Shown here: piece by piece, positions 7,452-15,739 of the stretch
Numbering within the stretch: the stretch's first letter is position 1
Layout: every line of letters starts with the position of its first letter
Source: a virus
Strand: one strand, 5' to 3'
Virus record (IMG/VR): IMGVR_UViG_3300020406_000408
Span: 1-64,000 of that record
DNA: 64,000 nt
Translations under genes and position numbers: made by a program
The notes under the pieces: model-generated
The model's database searches: none
What the model was told of the DNA's origin: nothing
Seen by the model: the letters and a program-made list of their open reading frames with translations, nothing else

Positions 7452-8055
7452 TTTCTAAATCATCTGTACCATTAAGACTAAACATAAGAGCAATTCTAGG
7501 TTTACTACTCATATTAATAACAGCATGTGGATATCCAATGTTAAGGAAATAAGCATTACCGTTGTCTAGGTTATATGCTTCTATTTTGCCTTCACGTTTA
7601 AATAAATTTATTACTTGTTTGTCTCCGTAAATAGGCACAATACATCTGACAGCATAACTTACATCATAGTCAACATGAAACGGAATATTTTTTCCTGGAG
7701 CAAGTTTAGTAATTCTAATTCTACTTGCTGGTGCTTTTAATTGTGTAATTATTTTTTCAAAATAACTGCCTGTGTAATCTTCTGTGGGCACATTATATAA
7801 ATGTTCTTCTTTTCGTCTTAACCTTTCCTTGATACTTGTAGTATAAGGTAATATTTCGCTAGGTGTAGTTAAATTAATTTGTTCAAAGTTATCATAAACA
7901 TGAGCGACTAACTCCATATGATTATCACACAACATTGGGTTTGCTGTTTTTACATCAACAAACTTTTCTGCTAGTTTATCACAAGCATCTTGTAATTGTT
8001 TTAAGTCAATATCTAAATTGTAGTTATGTATACTAGGTAAGTGTTTCTTATTCAT
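7444..8055 (-). CDS. 2OG-Fe(II) oxygenase, Asp/Asn hydroxylase-like
   Basis: A 203-residue protein with a clear AAGGAC-type site before its ATG. The core is textbook for this family: H127-V-D129 in NIPFHVDYD, YAVRCIVPI after it, then NAYFLNIGYPHAVIN with H177, and R187 in KPRIALMFSL. The N-terminal 110 residues are mainly helical and would cap the barrel. The protein is predicted to be soluble and to hydroxylate an unknown, probably peptide-like or amino-acid-like, substrate. Confidence 0.85.
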   Translation of the reverse strand: MNKKHLPSIHNYNLDIDLKQLQDACDKLAEKFVDVKTANPMLCDNHMELVAHVYDNFEQINLTTPSEILPYTTSIKERLRRKEEHLYNVPTEDYTGSYFEKIITQLKAPASRIRITKLAPGKNIPFHVDYDVSYAVRCIVPIYGDKQVINLFKREGKIEAYNLDNGNAYFLNIGYPHAVINMSSKPRIALMFSLNGTDDLENV

Positions 8056-8680
8056 TAATTAGTCCTTTCAATTTACAATACCTTACATAATTTTCCCATG
8101 TATTGTAAGGCCAAAGCAAAAAACTTGCTATCTTCCTTGGTTGATTATGGCTTGATTCAATCCTGTGCCAATTGCCAATGTTAAGTAATACAGCATCTTT
8201 TTTTGTTTCAAATTTATCTATAATTTCGAATTCTTCTGTATCATTGCGTGGCAAGTTTCTTTTGTCCCAGCTTTTATACTTATTAAGTTTTTTGTCAAAT
8301 CCAAAAAATGTTACATCTCCTACAGGTTCACTGAGTAAAATATTTACAGCCGCAGGACAAGTCATATGTTGCGGAATCTCATTATGGATACTATGCTTAT
8401 TATTATCAATATGATATCCATATAATTCACCAGGCATCATCTGCATAATCTTAAAATGATCTAAAAATGCATCTTCAAAAAGACTAAACATATTTAAAAG
8501 TCCGTCAAGTTTTAAGTCTTTAACTACTTTTTTTGAAACATAATAAACATTTTCGTCAAATACTTTGCAGTCCATTTTGTCTTTGTATTCTTGGGACAAA
8601 TCATTCCATACGTCATCAATATAATTAAGATCCGTTCTTAAAGTGTCCGAATCAATTTTTAAATTATATGCACTTCTCAT
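8048..8680 (-). CDS. 2OG-Fe(II) oxygenase, tandem paralog A
   Basis: A 210-residue oxygenase with H90-I-D92 (YGYHIDNN), H172 (IGNWHRIES) and R182 (QPRKIASFLLW). It is a tandem paralog of the next gene upstream (8677-9342): both share the VNILLS(E/K)PVGD strand after the HxD site, a (L/I)(L/F)WPYN(T/S)W segment after the Arg, and a C-terminal KG(L/I)I stretch. Start codons and stops overlap by four bases, as expected for a duplicated pair retained in one operon. Divergence is high, so the two probably act on different substrates or positions. Confidence 0.85.
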   Translation of the reverse strand: MRSAYNLKIDSDTLRTDLNYIDDVWNDLSQEYKDKMDCKVFDENVYYVSKKVVKDLKLDGLLNMFSLFEDAFLDHFKIMQMMPGELYGYHIDNNKHSIHNEIPQHMTCPAAVNILLSEPVGDVTFFGFDKKLNKYKSWDKRNLPRNDTEEFEIIDKFETKKDAVLLNIGNWHRIESSHNQPRKIASFLLWPYNTWENYVRYCKLKGLINE

Positions 8681-9342
8681 CTTTCTAAAATTATTCCTTT
8701 TGCCTTTATTGCTTCTACAATGCCTTGCCAGCTATTGTAGGGCCAAAATATAAAACAAGCACTTGATCTTGGTTGTCCTATGTCTTCGCTTATAATTGTA
8801 TGATGTGCTGATGTATTAAACAATGTTGCCTTGTCTGTCAATTTAAATCTGTCTACTTCGTGAAGTGTGGTCATATCTTGTCCCATTGTATCCGCAGAAA
8901 TGTATTCGTTGACGTTATCAGGAAATAAATCTCCGTTGTTTGAAAATGCCCAAGGCCATAACTTTCTAAGTCCAGGATCAATATACCACACAGTAGTATC
9001 TCCAACTGGTTTGCTAAGAAGTATATTTACATTACCAGGATGTTGTATATCCATAGGAATATCTTTGTGAAAATTTTGTTCGTTACTATCAACATGTGGC
9101 AAATATTTTTGTCCAGGATGCATATTTAGGAAACGTATGCCATCAACGAAGCCGTTGTTAAATATTTCTTTAAAATTTAAAATAGCATCACACCCCTGTT
9201 GCTCAACTGTTTTATCAGAAACATAAAAGCACATATCGTCATAACCGGCATATTTGTATTTAGGATTGTTAAGATGTAGCAATTCTTCTCGTACTTGAGA
9301 GATATCTATGTTTAGCTCATACGCACACGAGAACATAGTCAT
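8677..9342 (-). CDS. 2OG-Fe(II) oxygenase, tandem paralog B
   Basis: A 221-residue paralog of the downstream gene, with H83-V-D85 (LPHVDSNEQNF), the histidine pair H180/H181 (TSAHHTIIS) and R192 (QPRSSACFIFW). Compared with paralog A it has a longer loop between the VNILLS strand and the distal His (about residues 122-165, rich in N, D, W). The start could be 9342 or the ATG at 9336; an AGGA stretch is better spaced for the latter. It overlaps the methyltransferase gene by 26 bases. Confidence 0.85.
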   Translation of the reverse strand: MTMFSCAYELNIDISQVREELLHLNNPKYKYAGYDDMCFYVSDKTVEQQGCDAILNFKEIFNNGFVDGIRFLNMHPGQKYLPHVDSNEQNFHKDIPMDIQHPGNVNILLSKPVGDTTVWYIDPGLRKLWPWAFSNNGDLFPDNVNEYISADTMGQDMTTLHEVDRFKLTDKATLFNTSAHHTIISEDIGQPRSSACFIFWPYNSWQGIVEAIKAKGIILER

Positions 9343-9931
9343 TTCCTATTTTTTCAGCTTTATATCTTTTGTCTACATAATCATAAAATTCCTGTTGATG
9401 ATTATATGCTCCCATAAGTATATTAGCATGATGATTACCGTACTTGCACCAATAATTAAATTGTTTAATATTTTCTTCTAATAAAGGCGAAACATCAAAT
9501 ATTGCTAAGTCAAAACCAATTTTCCAATCATACTTAAAAGGACTAGTGTCTAAAATTATGCTTACGTTGTTACAGTCTTCAAATGTTTTTGCTAGTAGAT
9601 TGAAATCAAAATAACCGTGATACTCTTCTGGAAAATGTCTTTTAACACTACGCTTCCAATCTTGTTCTTTGAGGTCCTTGTCTAGGCCTTCGCTTTTATC
9701 TTCTTTTGCTTGTCCAATACTATATTCACCTCTGTGGGTATCTGGCATGTGATTAAGTTTATGATCGTGGTAACTTTGTACAGCAAAGAAATGACTATCA
9801 GGAAGCATCTTACTTAATTTGTATGTGATGCCACCATAATATGTACCTATCTCTACACAAGTTTTAGGTTGTAGTCGTTCGGCTACTTGCTGGTGTACAC
9901 TTATATTTGCGCCATCATGCATCGAATACAT
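9317..9931 (-). CDS. class I SAM-dependent methyltransferase-like protein
   Basis: A 204-residue protein with a Rossmann-type AdoMet site: CVEIGTYYGGIT at about residues 25-36 is motif I (E/DxGxxxG), preceded by a helix ending in LQPKT, as in the Methyltransf_24 group. Later motifs fit strand 4 and 5 positions (SIILDTSPF, DLAIFDVSPL). There is no recognisable target-recognition domain. It lies between two 2OG oxygenase genes and overlaps both, suggesting joint expression. The acceptor (sugar, amino acid or fibre side chain) is unknown. Confidence 0.75.
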   Translation of the reverse strand: MYSMHDGANISVHQQVAERLQPKTCVEIGTYYGGITYKLSKMLPDSHFFAVQSYHDHKLNHMPDTHRGEYSIGQAKEDKSEGLDKDLKEQDWKRSVKRHFPEEYHGYFDFNLLAKTFEDCNNVSIILDTSPFKYDWKIGFDLAIFDVSPLLEENIKQFNYWCKYGNHHANILMGAYNHQQEFYDYVDKRYKAEKIGNDYVLVCV

Positions 9932-10580
9932 CTTGTTTCCTTATAACTTTATCGCTATACATACTTACGCTTTTTTCAATTAGATCCCAGTGCCTCTTGG
10001 TATTGACTTTTCCAAGTATAAAACCAATAAGTCTATCCTCAGTATCAGCTTCAACGCCATGTGCTTGGTCTTGATTACGTATCAAAAATGCATCTGTTTC
10101 TTCAGGTACAATACATCTATGTTTTTCTTGCCAAGTCATATCACGTATATAATCATATTCCTTACACATGTACATTTTGTCTTTACTGCCTGCCACAACA
10201 AAACGATAACCAATTGGTTCATGAGCCATGTTATATTCTAATGTTTCAGGCATAATCGCAAGATGGTGCTTGTGCGTTGGTTCCACAGCATTACCATCTA
10301 TATGTGGCGGTATCTCATGTTTTGCCCTTGCTATGCGAATATAGTAAAAGTCATCACAAGGTATATATGTTTCAATCCAATCTATCAGTTCGGGATAATT
10401 TTCTTTTGCGTTTTTTGTCCATTCCTGAGGATTTCCTAAAGGATTGTTGTTTTCTTTTTCTCCTAGTAGTGTTTCTTCGTCCCACCAAATATAAAAATCT
10501 GGTGCATTAAACCTGTCTAATATTTTTTGTTTATTTGGAATTGGTGGTATTGCTAACGGTGTAAAAATTATATCCTTCAT
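9915..10580 (-). CDS. 2OG-Fe(II) oxygenase, Asp/Asn hydroxylase-like
   Basis: A 221-residue protein with H93-I-D95 in EIPPHIDGN, H174 in RNQDQAHGVEA and R183 in EDRLIGFILG. The early residues (APDFYIWWDEE) and the loop GYRFVVAGSKDKMYM between the iron ligands distinguish it from its paralogs. It overlaps the B12-type radical-SAM gene upstream by four bases. The arrangement oxygenase plus B12-radical-SAM plus PLP enzyme plus TauD-like protein is compact enough to be a functional unit, though this is inference. Confidence 0.85.
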   Translation of the reverse strand: MKDIIFTPLAIPPIPNKQKILDRFNAPDFYIWWDEETLLGEKENNNPLGNPQEWTKNAKENYPELIDWIETYIPCDDFYYIRIARAKHEIPPHIDGNAVEPTHKHHLAIMPETLEYNMAHEPIGYRFVVAGSKDKMYMCKEYDYIRDMTWQEKHRCIVPEETDAFLIRNQDQAHGVEADTEDRLIGFILGKVNTKRHWDLIEKSVSMYSDKVIRKQDVFDA

Positions 10581-12097
10581 TTTATGTACGCAAAGGCGCT
10601 CCCTAGTTCTTTATCATCATTGTTTATTTGGAATTTTATTCCTAATTCTTCTTGTACAGTTTTACTATGTTTCTTCATATAAAGCAGTTCTTTTCCTCTG
10701 CCTAATTGTTTATGTAAAAAATTATAATCATATCCTTCTAAAAACATTTTATCTTCTGGTTTAAATATTCTGTGAAGTATGTTTGTTACTTCCTCAACAC
10801 AACAGCTCATAAATGGCATATCTTTTAAATTTGCAAAAAAATTATTCATACTATCTTTTGTAATAGTTTTATCTATACCAAAATTGTAAAAAGTATTAAA
10901 GTACCACCAGTTTAAATATATCTGAGTTATTTCTTTCAAATCATAACTGCTACACTCGTATATCATTTCAAATGTTTCTTTATTAGGCAAGTATATTTTT
11001 TTTGTTTTTATTTTATGCTTGGTTCTATAGTCTTGTGTAGCCATTGGAGTATTAGGCAATACGTATAACGGATATGCTCTGGCAAAGTCAATTCCTAATT
11101 CTGGATGTTTGAATAATGTATTAGCCCAACTATCAGCTGTTTCTCCTGGCAATCCTATTATAAGTTCTGAATTTACTTTTATATCTCTTAATTGATCCAT
11201 GATGCGAAGCAATTTATCAGTAGAAATATTTTTTCTCTGTATAGTATCTAATACATCTGGAGTAAGGGTCTGTAAACTTATCTTTACATTTCTTAACTTA
11301 TCGTTAAAATTATCCATTGTTAAATTCATTATGTCAGCAAGATATGGCGATCCATTTTTAGCAAATCCTGCAAATGTTAGTAACATGTCATCACGTTTTT
11401 TATTATCAACTATATGCTGTACAAAATCTACATCTCGCGGAAATATACCATAGTTAGCATCTAGTATTTCTAAACGTTTTACTTTATCAAAACTTAGAAC
11501 ATGTTCTATAGTTTCTTTAACTGCGGCATCTTTTAATTTTGTAATTTTACTTCTACTTACACCTCCCCAATCACAGAATGCACAATGATAGGGACATCCT
11601 CTATTTGTTTCAAATGCAACTGCTATATCATCTTCACGTTTTAATATGTCGTCAAATATTCCATCAGTGTAAGGTGTAGGTATAGCATATTCACTTTCGC
11701 TTGTAGGGTCTAATAGCTTTTCCCATTGTAATTCACCGGGTCCGGTCATGTAATGATCGACATAATTGCGTTTGAAATCTTGTAAATTTTCTTCTGGAAC
11801 GTTGGGTCCTCCATAGACAACATATCCTTTAGGATTGTATTTTTTAAATAACTGGGCTATTTCATCATTTGCGTTTTGATTCCAGACATAACAAGTAAGA
11901 CCTAATATATCTGTTTGTTTTAATTTTTCATGTAACTCCGGAGTGTCCCATTTATTTTTATATATAGGTTCTAAAAAGTTATATTCTTTTTTTATCTTAG
12001 GATTTTTTTGACAATGAGAGATAAGGCAACCAACAGGGTATGGAACCCAATCGTGATATACACTTGAGATAGTTCCTAGTAGCACGGTGCGAGGCAT
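10577..12097 (-). CDS. radical SAM protein with N-terminal B12-binding-like domain
   Basis: A 506-residue protein. The N-terminal 145 residues have the alternating strands of a cobalamin-binding domain (DILGLTCYVWN, GYVVYGGPNV, HYMTGPGE), but the cobalt-ligating DxHxxG is not seen, as in many members of this class. The radical-SAM core follows, with the 4Fe-4S cysteines C168, C172 and C175 in RGCPYHCAFCDWG and later ISLQTLTPDVLDTIQR and SELIIGLPGET. About 150 C-terminal residues form an extra domain. Such enzymes (B12-radical-SAM class, as in hopanoid and BchE-like proteins) do methylations or ring chemistry on unactivated carbons. It overlaps the PLP enzyme gene by 22 bases. Confidence 0.88.
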   Translation of the reverse strand: MPRTVLLGTISSVYHDWVPYPVGCLISHCQKNPKIKKEYNFLEPIYKNKWDTPELHEKLKQTDILGLTCYVWNQNANDEIAQLFKKYNPKGYVVYGGPNVPEENLQDFKRNYVDHYMTGPGELQWEKLLDPTSESEYAIPTPYTDGIFDDILKREDDIAVAFETNRGCPYHCAFCDWGGVSRSKITKLKDAAVKETIEHVLSFDKVKRLEILDANYGIFPRDVDFVQHIVDNKKRDDMLLTFAGFAKNGSPYLADIMNLTMDNFNDKLRNVKISLQTLTPDVLDTIQRKNISTDKLLRIMDQLRDIKVNSELIIGLPGETADSWANTLFKHPELGIDFARAYPLYVLPNTPMATQDYRTKHKIKTKKIYLPNKETFEMIYECSSYDLKEITQIYLNWWYFNTFYNFGIDKTITKDSMNNFFANLKDMPFMSCCVEEVTNILHRIFKPEDKMFLEGYDYNFLHKQLGRGKELLYMKKHSKTVQEELGIKFQINNDDKELGSAFAYIK

Positions 12098-12837
12098 AAC
12101 CTATTCACATCTCCTCTCTTAAATTTATCGTATGCAGGATTGTCCGTAGTAGCAAGCCATACACTATCGCTTGGTTTGAAATTATATTCATCGCAAACTT
12201 CTGTTTGTTTCTCTATCAATGTTTTCCAAATGTAATCAATGTCAAATTTATTGATAATTTTTTCAGCAATAGTGTTTGCATAATAGTTATAATACTTAGC
12301 ACTATTAGTTATAGCATCTAAACGCTGGTCTGGTTCTTTTGTAAAAATCCAACCTGTCCTAATATTACGAACGCCAAAAGGTTTGCTTAGACTATAAAAA
12401 ACATATTCTACATTTTTTGGCAGTTCTATCTTTTTAATTTGTGTACTTCCTACGTAAGCAAGGTCAACTGCTGTTGGAACATCAGTAGGTATATCTACAA
12501 AGTTTCCGTCTATAGCACTAGGCACACTTATGTAATGTATCCTTTTAGTGCCTGCTTTTGGATGTATCCATTGATAGTCTCCACGCTCCATTGTGACTGA
12601 TCTACGCTCTTTATCAAACCACCAATCCAATCCTTGTGTGATTCCATTCATAGGATATACGTGGAAATTGGATAGATCTACAACAGGTTTTAACCACTGT
12701 TTGATGCTTGTAGAGTACTTTAAAACACCGTCTAAATCGCATTTTAAGCCCTCTACAGCGTGGTTAACGTCCGGAAGTACGTTAGTTCGTACCGCTGTAC
12801 TAAGAGCTAAAATTTCACTGCAAATTTTCATGTCCAC
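12076..12837 (-). CDS. compact fold-type-I PLP enzyme-like protein
   Basis: A 253-residue protein resembling class I/II aminotransferases but about 150 residues shorter than usual. The segment YSLSKPFGVRNIRTGWIF carries the S-x-S-K pattern in which K152 would form the Schiff base with pyridoxal phosphate, and D125 in DLAYVGS is placed like the conserved Asp that contacts the pyridine nitrogen. The early GITQGLDWW fits the phosphate/ring-stacking loop. The C-terminal domain that normally follows is largely absent. The start is GTG at 12837 or ATG at 12831; a GGAGAG site serves either. It could be a transaminase, a lyase or a minimised amino-acid-binding relative. Confidence 0.75.
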   Translation of the reverse strand: MDMKICSEILALSTAVRTNVLPDVNHAVEGLKCDLDGVLKYSTSIKQWLKPVVDLSNFHVYPMNGITQGLDWWFDKERRSVTMERGDYQWIHPKAGTKRIHYISVPSAIDGNFVDIPTDVPTAVDLAYVGSTQIKKIELPKNVEYVFYSLSKPFGVRNIRTGWIFTKEPDQRLDAITNSAKYYNYYANTIAEKIINKFDIDYIWKTLIEKQTEVCDEYNFKPSDSVWLATTDNPAYDKFKRGDVNRLCLAPCY

Positions 12838-13639
12838 TTGCTACTCTCCAAAGTATACGTTGACTCATTTGCTCAAAATGCCAACGTTTGTGTATTGTAA
12901 CAACTTGCTCTGCAATGTTAAGATCGCCATTTTGCCAATCATGATGATACATATACTTTTCATTTAAAATATGGTTTTGTAAAAACTCTATTAGTTCCTG
13001 GCTTTCTTTTTCTGAATATCCTACTACTTCAAATATTTGGTAAAAAGGAAAAAAGATTCCTTTATGTTCGCCAAAGTTTTGTATAAGGCTTACAGGATTA
13101 TCTCTATCTAGGTGGTCTTTAAATAATGGTGTATCGCTATAACGGCCAGCCTTGTATCCACAGACAACTTTTAAATCTTCAACTTGTAATTTAACATCGG
13201 TAGGCAAATCATCATAAGCCCAACTGTTGTTTAGCCAACTTGTTCTACTACCTACTGTTCCTGTTAGTGCATATAACCAAATAAGTTGTTTTCTATTTGG
13301 ATTGCTAGGTTGGTTAGCATGCCAATCTAAATCATGTTTATGACTAAACAAACTAGGCTTGCCTGTAATCGCATCTCCTCCAACACGAAGTATGCCTTCA
13401 CCTGCCCATACATCACCGCTACCGCCGTGAGCCCTTTGGGCGTCTTTAGGATCTTGCTTCTGTACACTTCCTACTACTTCGCTGATACGTAATAATTCCG
13501 CTTCATCTAAGTCTTGATCGTGAAAATTTAAAACTAGATACTTGTAAATATCCTTAAAAACTTCTTGTAGTTCGTCTTTGGGCATGCCTTTTAGTTTTAT
13601 GTCATAATCAGCACACCATCCGTCGCATAATAATTTCAT
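12815..13639 (-). CDS. TauD/TfdA-like oxygenase with HxN in place of HxD
   Basis: A 274-residue protein of the TauD/clavaminate-synthase type. The expected first site is LDWHANQPS, but the metal-binding Asp is Asn: H107-A-N109, verified at the codon level (CAT GCT AAC). Downstream features of the family are present: GSRTSWLNN (a G-T/S loop), the long insertion to WQNGDLNIAEQVVTIHKRW with distal H250, and Arg residues R261/R265. Halogenases of this superfamily also lack the carboxylate (usually Ala or Gly), so altered chemistry is possible; loss of activity is the alternative. It overlaps both neighbours. Confidence 0.8.
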   Translation of the reverse strand: MKLLCDGWCADYDIKLKGMPKDELQEVFKDIYKYLVLNFHDQDLDEAELLRISEVVGSVQKQDPKDAQRAHGGSGDVWAGEGILRVGGDAITGKPSLFSHKHDLDWHANQPSNPNRKQLIWLYALTGTVGSRTSWLNNSWAYDDLPTDVKLQVEDLKVVCGYKAGRYSDTPLFKDHLDRDNPVSLIQNFGEHKGIFFPFYQIFEVVGYSEKESQELIEFLQNHILNEKYMYHHDWQNGDLNIAEQVVTIHKRWHFEQMSQRILWRVASGHENLQ

Positions 13640-14334
13640 GTTTCTCTCGCTGTAAATATACTCATTGCTAATTTCTTTTTTACGCCTAGTGCATTGAAGT
13701 CACTGCTACTATGCAATCTAGCACAATCAAAAATAATTGCACTATTAATTTTCCAAGGAAAATAACTATGTACAGATAATCCTTCTAACCAATCGGGCTT
13801 AAGATGTGTAAGGTAATTTTCTTTAATTTCATTTGGTATACCTTTATTATTAGTATAACTTACATCAGTGTAATCGAATAAAGGTCCGTGGCTATAAAAA
13901 TTTTTAAAATCTGTGCCGCCGCCCATAAATTTTTTGCCGTCATGATAATAATATTGATCATACATCATAAGTTTTATTTTGTCGTCTTTTACATCTCCCC
14001 AAAGTTTCAAGGGAATAGTAACTGCTTTATAAGGTGTTTTGTAATTCCTATCTACGTCATTGTGTATAACGTGTGCCCAAGGTGTTTCAAATATTATAGC
14101 ACTCATAACTTTTGCTTCACCTATTAATACTTTTAGTCTTGTGAATATATCATCAAACACAGAGTTATCAGTATTAATCTTACAAACTATAGGTCCTGTA
14201 TTTTTTTCTATTTTTTCTTGAGTGTTGAAATATTCTATCAAAGAATTATTTTCATCCATAGTTATAAAGTCAATAACTTGTTTAGGGTCAGAATTATTTT
14301 TTTCAAGACGATTTATTTCTTTGATATCTAACAT
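13636..14334 (-). CDS. 2OG-Fe(II) oxygenase-like protein
   Basis: A 232-residue protein. I place the start at the ATG at 14334, which overlaps the stop of the upstream gene as TAATG; an in-frame extension to 14379 would overlap that gene by 46 bases. Candidate ligands are H91-N-D93 (WAHVIHNDVDR) and H208 (IIFDCARLHSSS), with AVTIPLKLW after the first and KLAMSIFTA after the second. It carries a long Tyr-rich insert (about residues 125-165) between the two. The motif spacing fits the group, but the family match is looser than for its neighbours. Confidence 0.7.
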   Translation of the reverse strand: MLDIKEINRLEKNNSDPKQVIDFITMDENNSLIEYFNTQEKIEKNTGPIVCKINTDNSVFDDIFTRLKVLIGEAKVMSAIIFETPWAHVIHNDVDRNYKTPYKAVTIPLKLWGDVKDDKIKLMMYDQYYYHDGKKFMGGGTDFKNFYSHGPLFDYTDVSYTNNKGIPNEIKENYLTHLKPDWLEGLSVHSYFPWKINSAIIFDCARLHSSSDFNALGVKKKLAMSIFTARET

Positions 14335-15092
14335 TATGGATTCTCTAAAATGCTTGTAAGTTTTATAACATTTTCCCAAGTTTTAGGTACATTTAAAATT
14401 AGGTGGTAACTATTATTCATCCAACTGTGTGTTCTATGTACTTTTGTTGTATCAACATAATAAGTTGTGTTTGGTATAATTATTCTACGACTATCTCCCA
14501 ACCACCATTCGTAACTATTTGTATCAGAGTTTCCTAAAAAGCAAATTACTCTAAATGTATCACGTGTCAGTAAAGGACTATCTCTATGCGGTGGAAACCA
14601 TCCGCCTTTATTTGTTTTGACAATCATGGTGCGTCCTAATCCTGACCAATAATCTAGGATTGAATGTAAACTTTCAAAATGACTGTAAGCAGACGTCGGA
14701 GTATTAAAATCAGTTTCCTTTAAAACACGGCCTGCTCTTTTCATTGCTTCGGGCCTACTTAAACTATCTGTAGGTTTATCACCTTCTAATCCTACTAATA
14801 ATATTCCCTCTCTATCGTTACTTACACCTTCTCTACGCAAATAAGGAACAAATTCAGTAGTTTTGACTTCCTCTTTAAACTTTTTAACATCAGGACGCAA
14901 AGATAATGCTTCAAAATCTCCTAGTAAATTTAACTGTAATTCGCATTTCAGGTCATCGGCAGTTGGCTCATATTGTGTAGGATCGTTTTTATACCACTCA
15001 TAATAATTACTACCAGTAGCTTTATCATTCCTATCATATGCTTTTGTTAGATTTAAAAGATTACCATCTTTATCATATTTTTTCAAATCCAT
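14334..15092 (-). CDS. 2OG-Fe(II) oxygenase, Asp/Asn hydroxylase-like
   Basis: A 252-residue protein with H169-R-D171 in GGWFPPHRDSP, R181 in RDTFRVICFL, and H219 or H222 in DTTKVHRTHSW. It is a paralog of the plus-strand gene at 2956-3579, sharing DFNTPT upstream of the iron site and the PPH.D...DTFR arrangement, with an extra N-terminal extension of about 60 residues. Having relatives on both sides of the strand switch shows that the two halves of the island have a shared origin. Confidence 0.85.
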   Translation of the reverse strand: MDLKKYDKDGNLLNLTKAYDRNDKATGSNYYEWYKNDPTQYEPTADDLKCELQLNLLGDFEALSLRPDVKKFKEEVKTTEFVPYLRREGVSNDREGILLVGLEGDKPTDSLSRPEAMKRAGRVLKETDFNTPTSAYSHFESLHSILDYWSGLGRTMIVKTNKGGWFPPHRDSPLLTRDTFRVICFLGNSDTNSYEWWLGDSRRIIIPNTTYYVDTTKVHRTHSWMNNSYHLILNVPKTWENVIKLTSILENP

Positions 15093-15094
15093 TT

Positions 15095-15739
15095 TTATTC
15101 CTCCTCTACTTTATATACTTCTTCAAATCTAGGTCGATCGTAAATTTGATCTATGTTTTTTCTATCATAGGGCACACTTTTCATAGCATTAGTCCTAGGA
15201 TCTAGATATTCTAGTTCGTTACTTGCATATCCTACTCCTAATATTAGACGTATTGGATTATCAACTCCAAACAGTTCTGCACATCTTTCAGGATTATGAC
15301 TGCAATTTTGTGTTATGCCTGTGCTGAGTCCTCTATCTTGTAATGCTAACATTATAAATGCGGCCTGAATACCAAATTCTAAATGGTCATATCTGTCAAC
15401 AGCCTTTGATGTTCTGTTATAAAATTGGTATTGTACTTCTGCTTTGTGAACATCTCTTTGTGAAAATCCGATTAGATAAGGTGCTAGAACTTGCGGATTA
15501 CCATAATCAGTCTCAATAGGCATTTCATCATTGCGATGACAAATTGTCATTATTTCTTTTCTACGTTTAGGTTCATTGTTTTTTATACATTTAATCACAA
15601 AAGGATATTTTAAGTTTTTTGTAGGTGCCTGCATGTAAGCATCATACATGGCATCTTTTATTAGTTGTACATCTACTTCCTTAGTATAATCCCAAGTATA
15701 AGTGTTAGTCCTTGCCTTTATTACATCATTAAATTGCAT
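15095..15739 (-). CDS. nitroreductase-family flavoprotein
   Basis: A 214-residue protein. The start is placed at the ATG at 15739, which has an AAGGAAA site just upstream; the longer frame to 15835 runs far into the preceding gene. The fold signature is MQFNDVIKARTNTYTWD near the start (FMN-contact R), YMQAPTKNLKYPFVIKC, and the central helix GIQAAFIMLALQDRGLSTG. The C-terminal NPIRLILGVGYAS is typical. It sits directly after a radical-SAM gene and may act as an NAD(P)H-dependent reductase or as a dehydrogenase in the same pathway. It is a distant paralog of the gene at 5258. Confidence 0.8.
   Translation of the reverse strand: MQFNDVIKARTNTYTWDYTKEVDVQLIKDAMYDAYMQAPTKNLKYPFVIKCIKNNEPKRRKEIMTICHRNDEMPIETDYGNPQVLAPYLIGFSQRDVHKAEVQYQFYNRTSKAVDRYDHLEFGIQAAFIMLALQDRGLSTGITQNCSHNPERCAELFGVDNPIRLILGVGYASNELEYLDPRTNAMKSVPYDRKNIDQIYDRPRFEEVYKVEEE

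Noticed and set aside
12593-12967. Plus-strand open frame of 124 codons opposite the PLP-like and TauD-like genes
   Set aside because: Shadow frame; product has no recognisable features.
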